Assembly: GCA_015039465.1 (NCBI GenBank)
Contig: MU130566.1
Span: 315,851 to 360,611, forward strand
Length of the DNA: 44,761 nt
From: Phlegmacium glaucopus
Taxonomy: Eukaryota > Basidiomycota > Agaricomycetes > Agaricales > Cortinariaceae
Direction: 5' to 3'
Part shown: in pieces, positions 11,038-22,114 of the stretch
Position numbering within the stretch: position 1 is the first letter of the stretch
Layout of the letters: each line of letters begins with the position of its first letter
Position numbers and translations under genes: made by a program
The notes under the pieces: generated by a model
Database searches by the model: none
Told to the model about the DNA's origin: nothing
The model's input: only the letters and a program-made list of their open reading frames with translations

Positions 11038-14000
11038 ATGCCTCGTGCTATCAAAGCTCGCAATATACCTTGTTCTTTTTGCAACCGCTCTTTCACCAAC
11101 CATGCTGGGCTCACGAACCATGAGAGGACTCATCGCTTGCCTCCAAGAAATGTTCGAGGGCGATCCCCCGATATAGTACCACCCGATGAGCCATATTTTG
11201 GAAATGGAGACCAGCCTGTTGATGGTGTCCCCCAACCTGCTGTTACCTCAAGACCATCCATTGAAATCCATCCCTTAATCAATGGTAAGACTGTAGAATT
11301 TTAGATTACACCCCAAAATTAACCAGCCATTTCAGGGCTTCCTTGCGACGCTGAGGGAAACTTCCTACCAAGAGGCGCCCCACCACCACCATGGGATCAC
11401 CCTTCACCAGACGACTTCTCGCCATTTGAAAATCAGGCTGCGTTCAAACTTGCCGATCTGCTTTTTCGCAAGGAGCAAATGTCAGCTGGCAATATCAATG
11501 AATTATTAGAGATCTGGGCATCCACCTTGCCTGCTGACCAAGATCCACCGTTTGTCAACAAACAAGACCTGTACAACACAATCAACGCTATCAAAGTGGG
11601 TGACGTACCTTGGAAGTCATTCAGTGTCTCATTCAATGGAGAACTTCCTGAAGACGATACCACTGCATGGAAACACGCCAGTTATGATGTTTGGTTCAGG
11701 GACCCACGAACGGTGCTTGAAAATCAACTCAAAAACCCGGATTTCGCAAAAGAAATGGATTTCACCCCGAAGATTGTGCGTGACAAGGATGGAAAGAGGC
11801 AATACACAGACTTTATGTCTGGGGACTGGGCCTGGAGGCAAGCGGTACGCAAAAATGCCAGTTTATCTTACATTTTTTAAATCTGACATGTATATGACAA
11901 AGGATGAAATTGCGAAGAATCCAGCAAACCACGGCACTACATTTTGTCCAACAATCCTGGGAAGCGACAAAACCACGGTGTCAGTAGCTACTGGTCAAAA
12001 CGAGTACTACCCACTCTACCTGTCAAATGGCCTTGTCCATAACAACGTGCGTCGTGCACATCGCAACGCACTGGCCTTGATTGCATTTCTTGCAATCCCA
12101 AAAAGTGAGTATCTGACAATTGATTGTTAAATGAAGAACTCACTGGGACCTTATCAGCAAACAAAGAGCACCAGGACAGTGCCAAATTTCGCAAATTTCG
12201 CAGGAACCTTTTTCATGGTTCTATCAGCAAAATCCTCGAATCGCTTCGGCCAGGCATGGAGACACCCGAAATTCTGCAGTACGCCGATGGATACTACCAC
12301 CGAACCATCTTTGGGATTGGTCCATACATCGCAGACTACCCAGAACAGGTCCTGCTTGCGTGCATTGTGCAGGGATGGTGTCCTCGGTGAATTTATTTCA
12401 TAACCGTGATTTCCTTCTTTTAATCTCCACTTAACACAGGTGTAATGCACGATGGGACAATTTAGATGCCAAAGATGCTGGACGGCGGACACATCGTCAT
12501 ACAGAGGCTGTATTTGAGGCGCTTGGAACCAAGGAGATGTGGGATGACTATGGAATTATCAATGATATTATGGTACGTACTAAACAGCAATCATATTGTT
12601 CTCGTGGCATTGACGGTGGCCATTGCTCAAATTCACCACTTTCTTTAGCCATTTACTCATGGATTTCCACGGGCAGATATTCATGAGCTCCTTTCCCCCG
12701 ACCTTCTCCACCAAATAATCAAGGGAACATTTAAAGATCACCTCGTTACATGGGTGACAGACTACATTAATGAGGTACATAGTCCAGCAGAGGCTAAGAA
12801 AATTTTAGCTGACATTGACCATCGGTGAGTTCTCAGAATATCAGACCCTTTAATTCAATTTAATGATATGTTTTTTTTTGCGCAGCATTGCTGCTGCACC
12901 CCCTTTTCCCGATCTACGTCGATTCCCTGAAGGGCGTGGTTTTAAGCAGTGGACTGGTGACGACTCTAAGGCACTTATGAAGGTATAAAATTTTCTTTCA
13001 AAGTGACTCCAAATCTTTGTCCTTACTCCCGCCACGTTGCGATGACTAGGTCTATCTTCCTGCCATTGCAGGTCATGTACCTCCACAGATGGTCCGTGCG
13101 CTGAGTTCATTCATGGAGTTCTGCTACCTCGTCCGGCGCTCTGTCATCAATGATGATGATTTACTTGCCATCGACAAGGCAGTTGCTGATTTCCATCAAG
13201 ACCGTGTTGTTTTCGATGAAGTTCGACCCGATGGATACTCGCTACCACGCCAACACTCCCTGGTTCATTATTCCAAGCTTATTCGCGAGTTCGGTGCCCC
13301 AAATGGGCTCTGTTCATCGATTACGGAATCAAAGCACATCAAGGCTGTCAAGGAGCCTTGGCGTCGTTCGAGCCGCTTTGAAGCACTAGGACAGATGCTT
13401 CTGACGAACCAGCGGCTCGGGTGTATTTCAAGGCACGAGGGATGCTCCGGTCTCGACCCCCGGAGGATATTGATCCAGATCCACCACCATTGCCTGTTGG
13501 GGGCGATGATGATGATGATGACGACGATGGAGGTGGTGTTGATGAAGAGGTTGTAGGTGATGTTTATCTGGCGCAAAAACCTAGTGAGTCATTGGTGTCG
13601 AAATACAAAATAATAACTGAAGTTCCGCCAGTTCGTAACCTTCCTCCAAATGCAGCCGACGTTGGTGTTTACCTTGCTGTTCCACAGCTTCAAGACCTCA
13701 TTTCACATTTCCTTTACCAACAATCTAATCCCAACTGCGACCTTCCTTTGAACCAAATTCCACTTGCCCTATGTCCTAACTTCGATGGCCGTGTTCGTGT
13801 TTTCCCATCCGCAACTTCACTTTACTATGCTCCTAGTGATAAATCTGGTGTTCGAGGCATGTACCAAGAGAGAATCCGTGCTGTCAAATCATGGCAAAAA
13901 GGTCCCGCACGGAATGATTGTGTTTTTGTTGAACAAAATGCTGATGAACCGGGATTTCGTGGTCTTTTCGTCGCCCGAGTACGCGCATTCCTTTCTATCA

Positions 14001-14290
14001 CCCACAACAAACACAACATACCTTGTGCTCTGGTTTCGGAGTTCAGCACAATTGGTGACCATCCTTGTCCAGATACAGGGATGTGGATGGTGAAACCAGA
14101 CTTTATGCGAGGGGAGCGTGCCATCTCAATCATTCACCTTGATTCTATTTTGCGCGGTGCGCACTTGATGGGTATTGTTGGCAAGAAATATATCCCTAAC
14201 CATTTGACTCTACATAACTCTCTAGATGCGTTTCAAGCCTACTACGTAAACAAGTACATAGATCATCATGCCCATGAACTGGCCTTTTAA
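11038..14290 (+). pseudogene. Plavaka transposase, copy 1 (frameshifted)
   Basis: Exons: 11038-11284, 11336-11844, 11903-12104, 12158-12386, 12440-12572, 12649-12824, 12886-12982 and 13050-14290. Positions and phases match copy 2 exon for exon. It starts with a C2H2 finger (C-X2-C-X12-H-X3-H at residues about 12-32), then an MSAGNINELLEIWASTLP block, GDWAWRQA, ATGQNEYYPLY, GPYIADYPEQVLLACIVQGW, ESKHIKAVKEPWRRSS, and the family-typical end YVNKYIDHHAHELAF. These are hallmarks of the Plavaka transposases of Agaricomycetes. A 19-nt deletion near 13415-13422 shifts the frame, and the last intron of copy 2 has shrunk and is read through near 13580. The residue where copy 2 carries a stop is Arg here (LLFRKEQ). 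Probably inactive. Confidence 0.8.
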
Positions 14291-14608
14291 TTTCCCTCTG
14301 CCATTTACATGTATCTACATTGCTAGTATCATAATATGATCAAACCAAGTGTTCTCATACCCGGGAGTTATGAGAAAGACACGAAAGACAAGACCTTTTA
14401 AAAAGACTGCCCTTGATTGTGAAAGATGCCAAGAAAGATGCTGGAGACCAACTACGAAAGCTGAAGACACCAACCCTGTAACGATCGGCCTTTCTTTCAA
14501 CCCTATTCCTTATTTTTTCTCACCTACCGTCACTCTTTAGTCATTCATTTTGATATACAGCTCCCAGATATTCCGGTAGTAGGAAGCCATTCAAGGGCAA
14601 ATATGATG

Positions 14609-15663
14609 GATCAAGCCCAGTGAAACTCGGACATGTGATTTTCTGTGATTTTCTGCGAATATCAGAGCCCAACAGACAAACACAGCCAACTGCAGATTTT
14701 GTCCAACAATGCAGATTTTTTTCTGCGATATTCTGCTAAAAATATATCTCAGTATTTTGTTGTCGCAGATCTGTGTGCTTCAGGCTGCCACTCTTCTGTT
14801 ATTTATATGATATATATCAGTCACGATTTCGACACATCTTATTTGATCGATACTAAAGCTTATCTAAACGAATCCTTTCCTTCTCATTCTTTCCGTCTAG
14901 TCCACTACAATCCTTCTGATTGATCACCCACGTCTACTAGCAGATAAACAGACTACAAAAGGGCTTGAAAAAAAAATATAGCTACGTATTTTCCATAAAT
15001 TTAGTTGACTGACATGTCTTATAACAGAACCTATAACCTGCGAGCTCACCATCAACTCGGGATAGCTACCCAATCCAGGTGCTTAGCCAAGAAATACCCC
15101 CGTTTCGTCCTTCCATTCCTGCCATTGCAATCCTTCTGACTCTTAAAAACACCTCAGAATAGACATAACATACATTAGAAAGAGGGCATGAGTAAAAGAT
15201 AAGTAGCATATACGCACCAATTTCGCACCAATTGTGAGCTGTGACTGTAATTGTTGTTATGACAAATCCGGGTGTGTGACGAGCTTCAAACAGCAACTTA
15301 GTGTATGTACCGACAGTACTGTAGAATAGAAAGGCACATACCTAGCAGCATGGTCTCTGAGCTGCCCAGCATCCGATGTTGGCATGATCCAACTATGTTG
15401 ATGTTTGTTGAGGACGTTGGTGGATGAAAGTGAAGGAAGCGAGGAAGTTAAGAGCGGCTATGGAAGACGGAAAGGAAGAAATAAGACATTCAAATTTTAG
15501 TCGCTAATTTGAGTACATCATTTTTTGAGAAAATTAGAACTCAGATGCTTCTCTGCGTTGGGGCGCAGAAAATCACAGATATTCACACACCTGCTCAGAT
15601 TTTGCCTTTTCGGCGCAGCTATCCGCATAGATCCGCATAGTCGAGTTTCACTGGGGATCAAGC
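14609..15663. mobile_element. hAT-like non-autonomous element (1039 bp) with 8-bp target duplication
   Basis: The direct repeat GATCAAGC occurs at 14609-14616 and 15656-15663. The element between them (14617-15655) begins CCAGTGAAACTCGG and ends CGAGTTTCACTGGG, giving about 13-bp terminal inverted repeats built on CAGTGAAACTCG. An 8-bp duplication and CAGTG-type ends are typical of hAT elements. The subterminal regions carry repeated TCTGCG / CGCAGA and CGCATAGATC words. No transposase domain is visible inside, and frames such as 15296-15066 (minus) look random, so it must depend on another source of transposase. Confidence 0.8.
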
Positions 15664-16233
15664 TTCGATCAAGGGTGGCATACCACAATGTCTTACATCG
15701 ACTTTATGGGTAAGTGATGTCCATACCGAAGCCAGAATTTCAGTCACGAAAACGATCTTCATCTTCGGAATTCAGGAACAGCGTACACTGCTCACCAAAC
15801 CAGCAGCCAAAACGAAGACTCAGCATCGTCATGCAGTCATGGTGCCATGGCTCCTGATTTTCACAAAGCAGCGGTCTGGAATGTACTGAAAGCGCGTCAA
15901 AACGATCCATAAAAACCTTTTTCATAGGCTGTGCTGGTCAATTCCAACAACCCATGCACAATAATGTATGCAATACCATCCCCAACTTCGCTGACTGGTC
16001 AACTCGCTCCGAGCTCGAACAACGCAGGCCCAACGCAGGCCATAAACATTGGGGTGCCCTGAAAACACGTGAGCAAAAAAATATTGATAAAAGTATGTAA
16101 AAATAACAATAGAAATAAGGGCTCACTTGATCAGGTATTGATGTTGCAGAAATTATAATTTATTCCTCAACTCGGAGAAAGGGTGAAAGTTGGGGGAATA
16201 ATAGCCTATGTTTCGGTCAGGTGTGTGTGGTAT
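15664..16233. other. Intergenic, no gene seen
   Basis: Short frames on both strands (e.g. minus 15925-15740, 16126-15938) lack splice support or motifs. The sequence lies between the hAT-like element and the copia target site and may be original host DNA or older element debris. Confidence 0.4.
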
Positions 16234-16238
16234 TTCCT

Positions 16239-16550
16239 TGTTAGAATATTTTGCAGCTAGAGCAATGAAATAGTGAGTCTCAACTTTTGGTAAAAGTTGT
16301 ATATTAATTATTATACCTAGAGCAATGAAATAGTGACTAGGTATATGTTAGACGAAGTAATTAAAATAATAAACGAATGAACTCACATCTCAACTTTTGG
16401 TAAAAGTTGAGACTTGCTACGGTAAAATCCGTGACTAATAAATGTGACCGTTATCGTGACACAAAATAAAAGAAACGATAAGATAATAAAATATAAGATG
16501 ATAAAAGATTAAGGAATGAATTAACGAGTCGAAACTCGTATACCTCAACA
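16239..16550 (-). repeat. Copia 3' LTR (left end in this window)
   Basis: The 312-bp LTR reads TGTTAGAATATTTTGCAGC ... CTCGTATACCTCAACA on the plus strand. It contains short stem-loops (ACTTTTGGTAAAAGT, twice) and a repeated AGAGCAATGAAATAGTGA word. It differs from the LTR at 22115 by five substitutions. Confidence 0.95.
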
Positions 16551-16562
16551 CTCCCCCTCGAG
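16551..16562 (-). other. Polypurine tract of copia element
   Basis: Immediately inside the 3' LTR the minus strand reads CTCGAGGGGGAG then TGTTGAGG (LTR). The purine run GAGGGGGAG is where plus-strand DNA priming is expected for an LTR retrotransposon. Confidence 0.75.
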
Positions 16563-16673
16563 TTAGACTCCGTTGATTCCCGTGTCGCGTACGCAATCAT
16601 CATGTGACAACGAACGTGCTGATCTCGTTATCAATGGTTATTGTTCTTGCTTCCTCAACTGAGTTTGAATCCG

Positions 16674-18108
16674 CTACTTCTTCAACTCCCCCAATCCCAG
16701 TCGTTCGACGAATCCCACAAACTTGGGTCTTGCTAATGCTTTAGTGAAGATGTCTGAAACATTTTCATCGGTCGGTATGTAGTTCAGCTCCATTTTGTTA
16801 TCTTGAACGGCTTCCCTGATGAAGTGATATCGCAGATCGATATGCTTGGTTCTCGAATGAAACTTATTGTCTTTGGCGAGCGCTAGTGCTCCTTGGTTAT
16901 CGCAATTCACCTGGATAGGCCCTGGCTTTGATCCTCGCATCTCGTTCACGAATCCTCTCATCCACAAAGCCTCTTTTGCAGCATGGGTAAGCGCTATGTA
17001 CTCTGCTTCTGTACTCGATAGCGCGATAATATGCTGTTTCTTCGAACTCCAGGAAATTGCCCCAAGTCCAAAATGAAACGAGTACCCGGATATCGAGTGC
17101 CAATGCTTTTGGCTTGCCCAGTCAGCATCACAGTATCCTTCTAGGAGCACATTGGATCGACCTCCGAAGGTGAGCCAGTAATTTTTCGTTGTTCCTAAAT
17201 AAATAATGACTCGTTTCAATCCCTCCCAGTGTGCAATTCCTGGGTTTTGTATGAATTGGGATAATATTCCAACTGCATACGCCGCATCTGGCCTCGACAC
17301 AACAACTGGCCAAAGTACACTGCCAATGGCCTCACTATACGGGATTCCTTGCATTCGGGAGAACTGGTTAACAGAGGAAGGTGATTGGTCGTTTGAATAT
17401 TGCGCTCCTGGTTCCATTGGTGTCGATATTGGTTTCGCATTGGTAAGTTTAAATTTATCAACCATCGCTTCAATGTAGGCGCATTGATTTATAGATATCG
17501 TTCTAGCCTTTCGGTCGCGCTTGATTTCGAATCCCAAAAACCAACCAATAGGTCCATTGTCGGTTATATCCCAGTGCTTCTTAATTTCTGCCTTGAACCT
17601 AGTAGCGTCTATCATCCGTTTCGAAGTTACAGCCATATCATCAGTGGCGACGGCAACAACGGTGTGCTCGTCTCCTGAACGTCGATAAAATACGGAGTGA
17701 TCTATTGCTGATCGCGTGAAACCCATATCATTCAGAAACACGCTGCTCATTTCCATGTACCACCCTCGACCGGCTTGCTTCAGTCCATACAGCCCCTTCA
17801 GTAACCTCAGGACCTTTCCTTCCTGTCCTGGTTTCAATACCCCACGAGGCGCTTTCATATACACGGTCTCTTTTAGAGGCGTGTTTAGATAAGCACTTTT
17901 TACGTCGACATGCTCAATCTCCCAGTCTTGCTCTGCAGCACTTGCGAGCACTGCACGAACGGTTGGCATTTTTGCAGCGGATGAGAAGGTTTCGGTGTAA
18001 TTTACACCTTCGACTTGTCTATGACCACCAGCAACGATTCGAAGTCGATAACTTAACGTTTCGCCACTCGGTCCTCGCTTTACCCTGAGAACTTCACCAC
18101 ATGGAATG
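16674..18108 (-). pseudogene. pol: Copia reverse transcriptase and RNase H (3' part of pol)
   Basis: This minus-strand frame is open from the insertion border at 18108 to the stop at 16674, about 480 residues. Order of motifs: CGEVLRVKRGPSGETLSYRLR; HVDVKSAYLNTPL (first catalytic Asp region); VYMKAPRGV; QAGRGWYMEM; VAVATDDMAVTSK (the catalytic DD box, ATDD in place of the more usual YVDD); GYCDADWAS, STEAEYIAL and SRTKHIDLRYHFIRE of copia RNase H. It ends GLGELKK about 120 bp before the LTR. The frame itself is undamaged here. The first part of the domain is separated from the rest of pol by the 1051-bp insertion, so no complete polyprotein can be made. Confidence 0.9.
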
Positions 18109-18273
18109 GCGATGATACACTGTCAGTACGCTAGGTGCTGTACTAACTGAGGTGTGATGCGGCTCGGGGCTTCGGTGGCCTAAACACTGAGTCAAGTGTA
18201 TGCAGAAAGGTTCCAACTAAGGTAGGGTGATGGGATATGAGACGAGCGAAATGAGGAGCGATGTAATGACAAA

Positions 18274-18407
18274 AGGGCGACAAAGTAACGAAGTGGCGAC
18301 GCAGTGACGAAGGGGAGACGCAGTGACGAAGGGGAGACGCAGTGACGAAGGGGAGACGCAGTGACGAAGGGGAGACGCAGTGACGAAGGGGCGACGCAGT
18401 GACGAAG
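18274..18407. repeat. Minisatellite, 20-bp unit GGGGAGACGCAGTGACGAAG
   Basis: About six to seven head-to-tail units; four to five central ones are identical and the outer ones vary (e.g. GTGGCGACGCAGTGACGAAG). Proline/serine-rich minus-strand frames across it are products of the repeat, not genes. Confidence 0.9.
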
Positions 18408-18905
18408 TATAGTCGCTGTATGGGCGACTCGCAGTAAAACACAAATGAAACGAAGGCGAACGACCAGAGAGACGATGACAAGACTTAATTCTATACTCTG
18501 GGGAGAGAGGTGAATACTTTCTTATTGTTCTGTAACTAAGTTACATGGGTTTTTTATAGTAGAGGTGATTAGAATAAATGGGGAAATGAAGCACAAGGTG
18601 TGTGGAGTAAATAGCATCAAAAAGCATAAGGAGTTAAGTGAGAAAATACAAAAAGTCGCACCATAAGATAAAAGGAGCATGGAGAATAACTGGTAGCTAG
18701 GTAACAGTAAAATGATGCGAACATGATTTTGGCACGGTGAGGGGATGCATAAAAGTAGGAATGATAGGAAATCAAAAGAAGCAAAGTGATGCGCAGCATG
18801 GGCGACTTTTAGGAAAATAGGTAATGATGAAGATGGTGAACAGGGTGGAAAGGGCGATGTAGCAACAAGAGGGGTGATGTAGGACTGAAAGGTGTGACAT
18901 AGTGA

Positions 18906-19133
18906 CAAGGGCAATGTGGCAATGAGAGGGGCGATATGGCAACTAGAGGGGCAACATGGCAACTAGAGGGGCAACATGGCAACTAGAGGGGCAACATGGC
19001 AACTAGAGGGGCAACATGGCAACTAGAGGGGCAACATGGCAACTAGAGAGGCGACGTAGCGATGAGAGGGGCAACATAGCGATGAGAGGGGCGACATAGC
19101 GACTAGAGGGGCGACATGGCGACAAAAGGGCAA
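18906..19133. repeat. Minisatellite, 20-bp unit AGGGGCAACATGGCAACTAG
   Basis: About eleven head-to-tail units of 20 bp. Those at 18947-19046 are nearly identical; flanking units drift to GGGGCGACATAGCGACTAG-like forms. The unit is visibly related to the 18.3-kb minisatellite (shared GGCGAC..AG.GAC.A pattern), so both probably derive from one ancestral repeat. Confidence 0.9.
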
Positions 19134-19171
19134 TTCCAGTTGGTAGAGCATAGCCATGTTCATCAGCGATG

Positions 19172-20964
19172 TGTCCTTTTGGTAAGTCTTCGACTACCCA
19201 GGTGCCAAATTTTTCGAGCTGAGAAATTTCGTAGTCCAATGCCGCTTGCTATTCCTTTGCATTCGGTCCACATAATGCTTCGTCAAGGGAACGTGGATCG
19301 GATGGTAACATTCCAACGAGCGCAAAATCAGATGGAAGGAAGCTGAGTTCATCATCGTCGTTGTTTACTTCATTTACTGACTTGTTTTCAAGATTTGAGT
19401 CATCGTATTGAGTTAGGGTTGCGATTAGACCATCGTTTAGTGTCTTGTAAGCTCCTGGGGGCTTGCGCTGACGACGACCGCGACCATACTGCTGGGTTTG
19501 GGCATTGTCTTGTTCAATTTCCATAACTGGTTCATGTTCAACTTCAGTTACAGGTTTGGATGTGGTTACAGTTGATTGATCCTGAGGTACGATATCTATT
19601 TCTTGTTCAGTTTGAGGATCGGTTACTGATTGATCTTTTTCAACATTTTCGACAGTATTATCGATATTTTCTGGATTATTTGGGGATTGGTGGATGATTT
19701 TATCCCTCTCCCCCTCAGCCAGTATATCACCATCAATATTGAAAGTTTCACCGATTCGTACGTCGTCTTGATTAAAAACAACATTTCTCTCAACAGTAAT
19801 AGATCGTTTAGCAGGCCAGTATATCCTGTACCCCTTGGATTCGGAGTCGTAACCAACAAAACGTCCTAGCTGAGCTCTAGAGTCCAACTTTCCGGCGTTC
19901 AGATTCTTTACATAGGCAGCCGCTCCAAACTCCTGAATGCCAGCAAGATGAGGTTTCTTTTTATTTAGCATTTCGTACGGAGTTTTTCCGTCTAATGTGT
20001 GTGCAGGAGTTCGGTTTTGAAGCCACGCTGTGTGCTTCATTGCTTCTTCCCAGAGAAAACGAGGTAGATCTGATGCAAGAAGCAAAGCTCGAGCTCGTTC
20101 GGCTCGAGTACGCATACCTCGCTCGGCAGTTCCATTTTGGGGTGGAGAGTCGTGTACGGTAAGTTCACGTACAGTGCCTCGATCGTCTTGGTGCTGAAGC
20201 ATTTGTTTAGACATGAATTCTCCCCCTCGATCTGAGTGTACGGCTTTAATTTGATTGCCTGTCTGGGTCTCGATAAAAGCTTCGTCCCGCTTATACGACC
20301 TGAAAGTTTCACTCTTTTTCTCTTGGACATAGAGTTTCGTTTCACGGGTTGCATCATTGATACGCGCGGCTACGTAGTAATGTCCATTTAGACTCTTAAC
20401 TGACGCAGGTCCCCATAGGTCCCAATGGACACAATCGCCATATTTCGCAGCTCTGGTGTCCGACTCTTTTGGATATGGAAGTCTTACTGACTTGGCTTTC
20501 GCACATGCTTCACAGAACTCAATCTTGGAATCAATATCGAGTTCAATTCCCGTTATTAATCCTTTTGTGACAGCATGTTTGATAGCGGCAGCAGATATAT
20601 GTCCCAGCTTGCAATGTGCTTCATTTATGCTCATTTTGAGTGAAGCTACATGTGCGTGGTGTTCGTCTTTGGGTTGGTTTGAGACCGGGATGCGGTAGAG
20701 GTCATCGACTCGAGGTATAATAGCTATCGTACATCCATTAGGTTGCTTTATGGTGCAGTTTCCTTTCTGAAACGTCACTAGATGCCCGGATTTTTCAAGT
20801 CTGCTTATAGATATCAACGTAAAAGCCAGATCAGGTGCGTGAATCGCACCCTTGAACGTTGTCTTGGTTTTATGTGAACCATTCAGCAGGTCGAGATGCA
20901 TATCCCCCATACCAATAGCCTTGACCTTTCTGCCATCAGCTGTTGTTATTTCGCGATCGATAGG
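19172..20964 (-). pseudogene. pol: Copia integrase region of pol
   Basis: Downstream of the TGA at 20965 the same frame continues through TTADGRKV (end of protease) into the integrase. The zinc-binding part has HCKLGH (H-X4-H) and CEACAKAK (C-X2-C). The catalytic core has Asp in VHWDLWGPA, Asp in VHSDRGGEF and Glu in NGTAERGMRTRAERA, i.e. the D,D,E triad. A Pro/Gln/Asp-rich linker with GRGRRQRKPPGAYK precedes the reverse transcriptase. A second stop, TAG at 19249-19251, follows PNAKE where related elements have a Trp codon. The frame resumes with QAALDYEISQLEKFG and reaches the insertion border in LPKGH. Catalytic residues look intact but the frame is broken. Confidence 0.9.
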
Positions 20965-22110
20965 TCAATAATTGGTAAATTTTGATCGGTCCAGTGAGTA
21001 ATCGCAGCTGGCTCCACTGTCTACACAACCACCTAAATCGTTTTTCAAGTTTGACATAGCATTCGCGACATCGACATAGTCTGATGTACAGGTAAACGCA
21101 AAAAACTTGTCGTCCTCGTCACCTATCGCTATTATAGCTGTCTCGGTCTTTTTGGACTTCTTTTGCCTCGGGCCTTGTCCCTCTTTGCCACCTCCCTTCA
21201 ACCAACAATCTGGATCTTTGTGCCCAGGCTTTCCGCAATTTCCACAAACATCACCAGAATCAGATTTGGCTTGCTTGTCGTAATTCTTGCGCTTCCCATG
21301 ACAATGTTTTCCACCCTTCTTTGCATGGGCGGCAAGCGCAGTCTCGGAATTTTTGCCTCGCTCATCATTGATTAGTCGATGTTGAGCTTCCTCAATGATG
21401 AAGGACATTAAGTCGTCAGTTTTCATCCGTTGCGACTGGCCTCCTGAGAGGCTACTGGCTCGTTCAGCGGCCGTAATTGTTTGGAGAGTAGGACGGTATG
21501 TTTCAGGCAGTGATGACATAACAATGATATTGAACCGAGTTTCAGATAAACCAGATCCCATCTTTAGAAGATTATCACGTCGTTGAGTCATCAGCTGAAA
21601 ATGCTGCTTGAGTTCGGCAAGGTGAGTTTTTGGGTCTTTGTTCTCTGCCAGCCTCATACTCGAGAGCTGGTCTTCTGCGTCGAGGAGGTACAGTGTACTT
21701 TTCGTCATCGCGTCGGCTTTAACAACCTTCCACATGTCTTCAGCTGATGTTAGATTCTTTATTTTAGATCCAAGACATGTTGAAGTTGTTGAAAGAATGA
21801 TATGCTGTGCCAGGTATTCTCGTTTCTCGAATTCAACCATTCTGACTTCTTTTGTTTCTATTTGCTCTTCCGTAGCTGGCGTCTTCCTATCCGATAGGAC
21901 TAGGACTTCATCGACGACAGCGAATGGTTTTGGCGCGGTTGCAGTGCCTTCTACGTGTCTCCAGAGACCTTTCGAACCCATGGCCTTTTGAATACGTGGC
22001 TCATAGTCAGCCCAATTGCTTCCGTCGTCATGGAGCTTGGGAATAGTGAGGGTCGTGGTGTCTGTAGTGGAGTTCATCGATAGGTTAGAGATTTTGTCCT
22101 CAGGGCCCAT
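20965..22110 (-). CDS. gag: Copia gag plus start of protease
   Basis: An open frame of 381 codons. The first ATG (22110) lies only 5 nt inside the LTR, within the primer-binding sequence; translation might instead begin at a later Met (residue 12). The N-terminal ~230 residues look like a copia-type capsid. A CCHC zinc knuckle CGNCGKPGHKDPDC lies near residue 300. The protease active-site motif DSGAS follows about 20 residues before the end. The frame then ends at TGA 20965-20967, inside the protease, where the homologous reading continues as PIDREITTADG. The TGA is best read as a C-to-T nonsense mutation and would give gag without protease. Confidence 0.85.
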   Translation of the reverse strand: MGPEDKISNLSMNSTTDTTTLTIPKLHDDGSNWADYEPRIQKAMGSKGLWRHVEGTATAPKPFAVVDEVLVLSDRKTPATEEQIETKEVRMVEFEKREYLAQHIILSTTSTCLGSKIKNLTSAEDMWKVVKADAMTKSTLYLLDAEDQLSSMRLAENKDPKTHLAELKQHFQLMTQRRDNLLKMGSGLSETRFNIIVMSSLPETYRPTLQTITAAERASSLSGGQSQRMKTDDLMSFIIEEAQHRLINDERGKNSETALAAHAKKGGKHCHGKRKNYDKQAKSDSGDVCGNCGKPGHKDPDCWLKGGGKEGQGPRQKKSKKTETAIIAIGDEDDKFFAFTCTSDYVDVANAMSNLKNDLGGCVDSGASCDYSLDRSKFTNY

Positions 22111-22114
22111 AACC
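22101..22114 (-). other. Primer-binding site matching initiator Met-tRNA anticodon arm
   Basis: The plus strand next to the 5' LTR reads CAGGGCCCATAACC. That equals the anticodon stem-loop of eukaryotic initiator tRNA-Met (CAU anticodon followed by AACC). On the element's sense strand it is therefore complementary to the tRNA. Priming from a half-tRNA cut in the anticodon loop is known for copia of Drosophila, and this site fits that mechanism. Confidence 0.75.

Larger units (their letters stand above)
8338..14480 (+). mobile_element. Plavaka-type DNA transposon, copy 1 (damaged)
   Basis: The left terminus reads CATCAGGAAAACGGCTGGTC preceded by TA, matching the left terminus CATCAGGAAAATGTCGGG of the second element. 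Both subterminal regions are dense in short CAAAGAT / AAAGAC words (8355-8520 and 14370-14480), as expected for CACTA-superfamily elements. No CCTGATG terminus is visible on the right; the repeats fade around 14480, so that border is approximate and the end may have been lost. The element carries a divergent gene pair, accessory protein (minus) and transposase (plus). It is diverged throughout from the 23.4-29.6 kb copy, so the two are separate insertions rather than a recent duplication. Confidence 0.75.
18109..19171. mobile_element. 1051-bp insertion in copia pol carrying two minisatellites
   Basis: The hexamer GCGATG flanks the segment at 18109-18114 and 19166-19171. Removing 18115-19165 and one hexamer makes the copia frame continue without a break across the junction, so this is a precise insertion with a 6-bp duplication. 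The insert is not copia-like. It has no clear terminal inverted repeat, no poly-A and no coding region, and about a third of it is two 20-bp tandem arrays. The hexamer also occurs inside the arrays, so insertion by recombination with a similar satellite is an alternative to transposition. Confidence 0.75.

Noticed and set aside
14349..14540. Plus-strand frame after the transposase as a small gene
   Set aside because: It overlaps the subterminal AAAGA-type repeats of Plavaka 1 and is basic only because of them.
18143..18962. Minus-strand frames rich in Ser, Pro and Leu across the minisatellites
   Set aside because: They are read-outs of the repeat and of low-complexity flanks, with no motif or conserved start.
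18274..19133. Regularly spaced short repeats resembling a CRISPR array
   Set aside because: The 20-bp units are contiguous with no unique spacers, and the context is eukaryotic; these are minisatellites.
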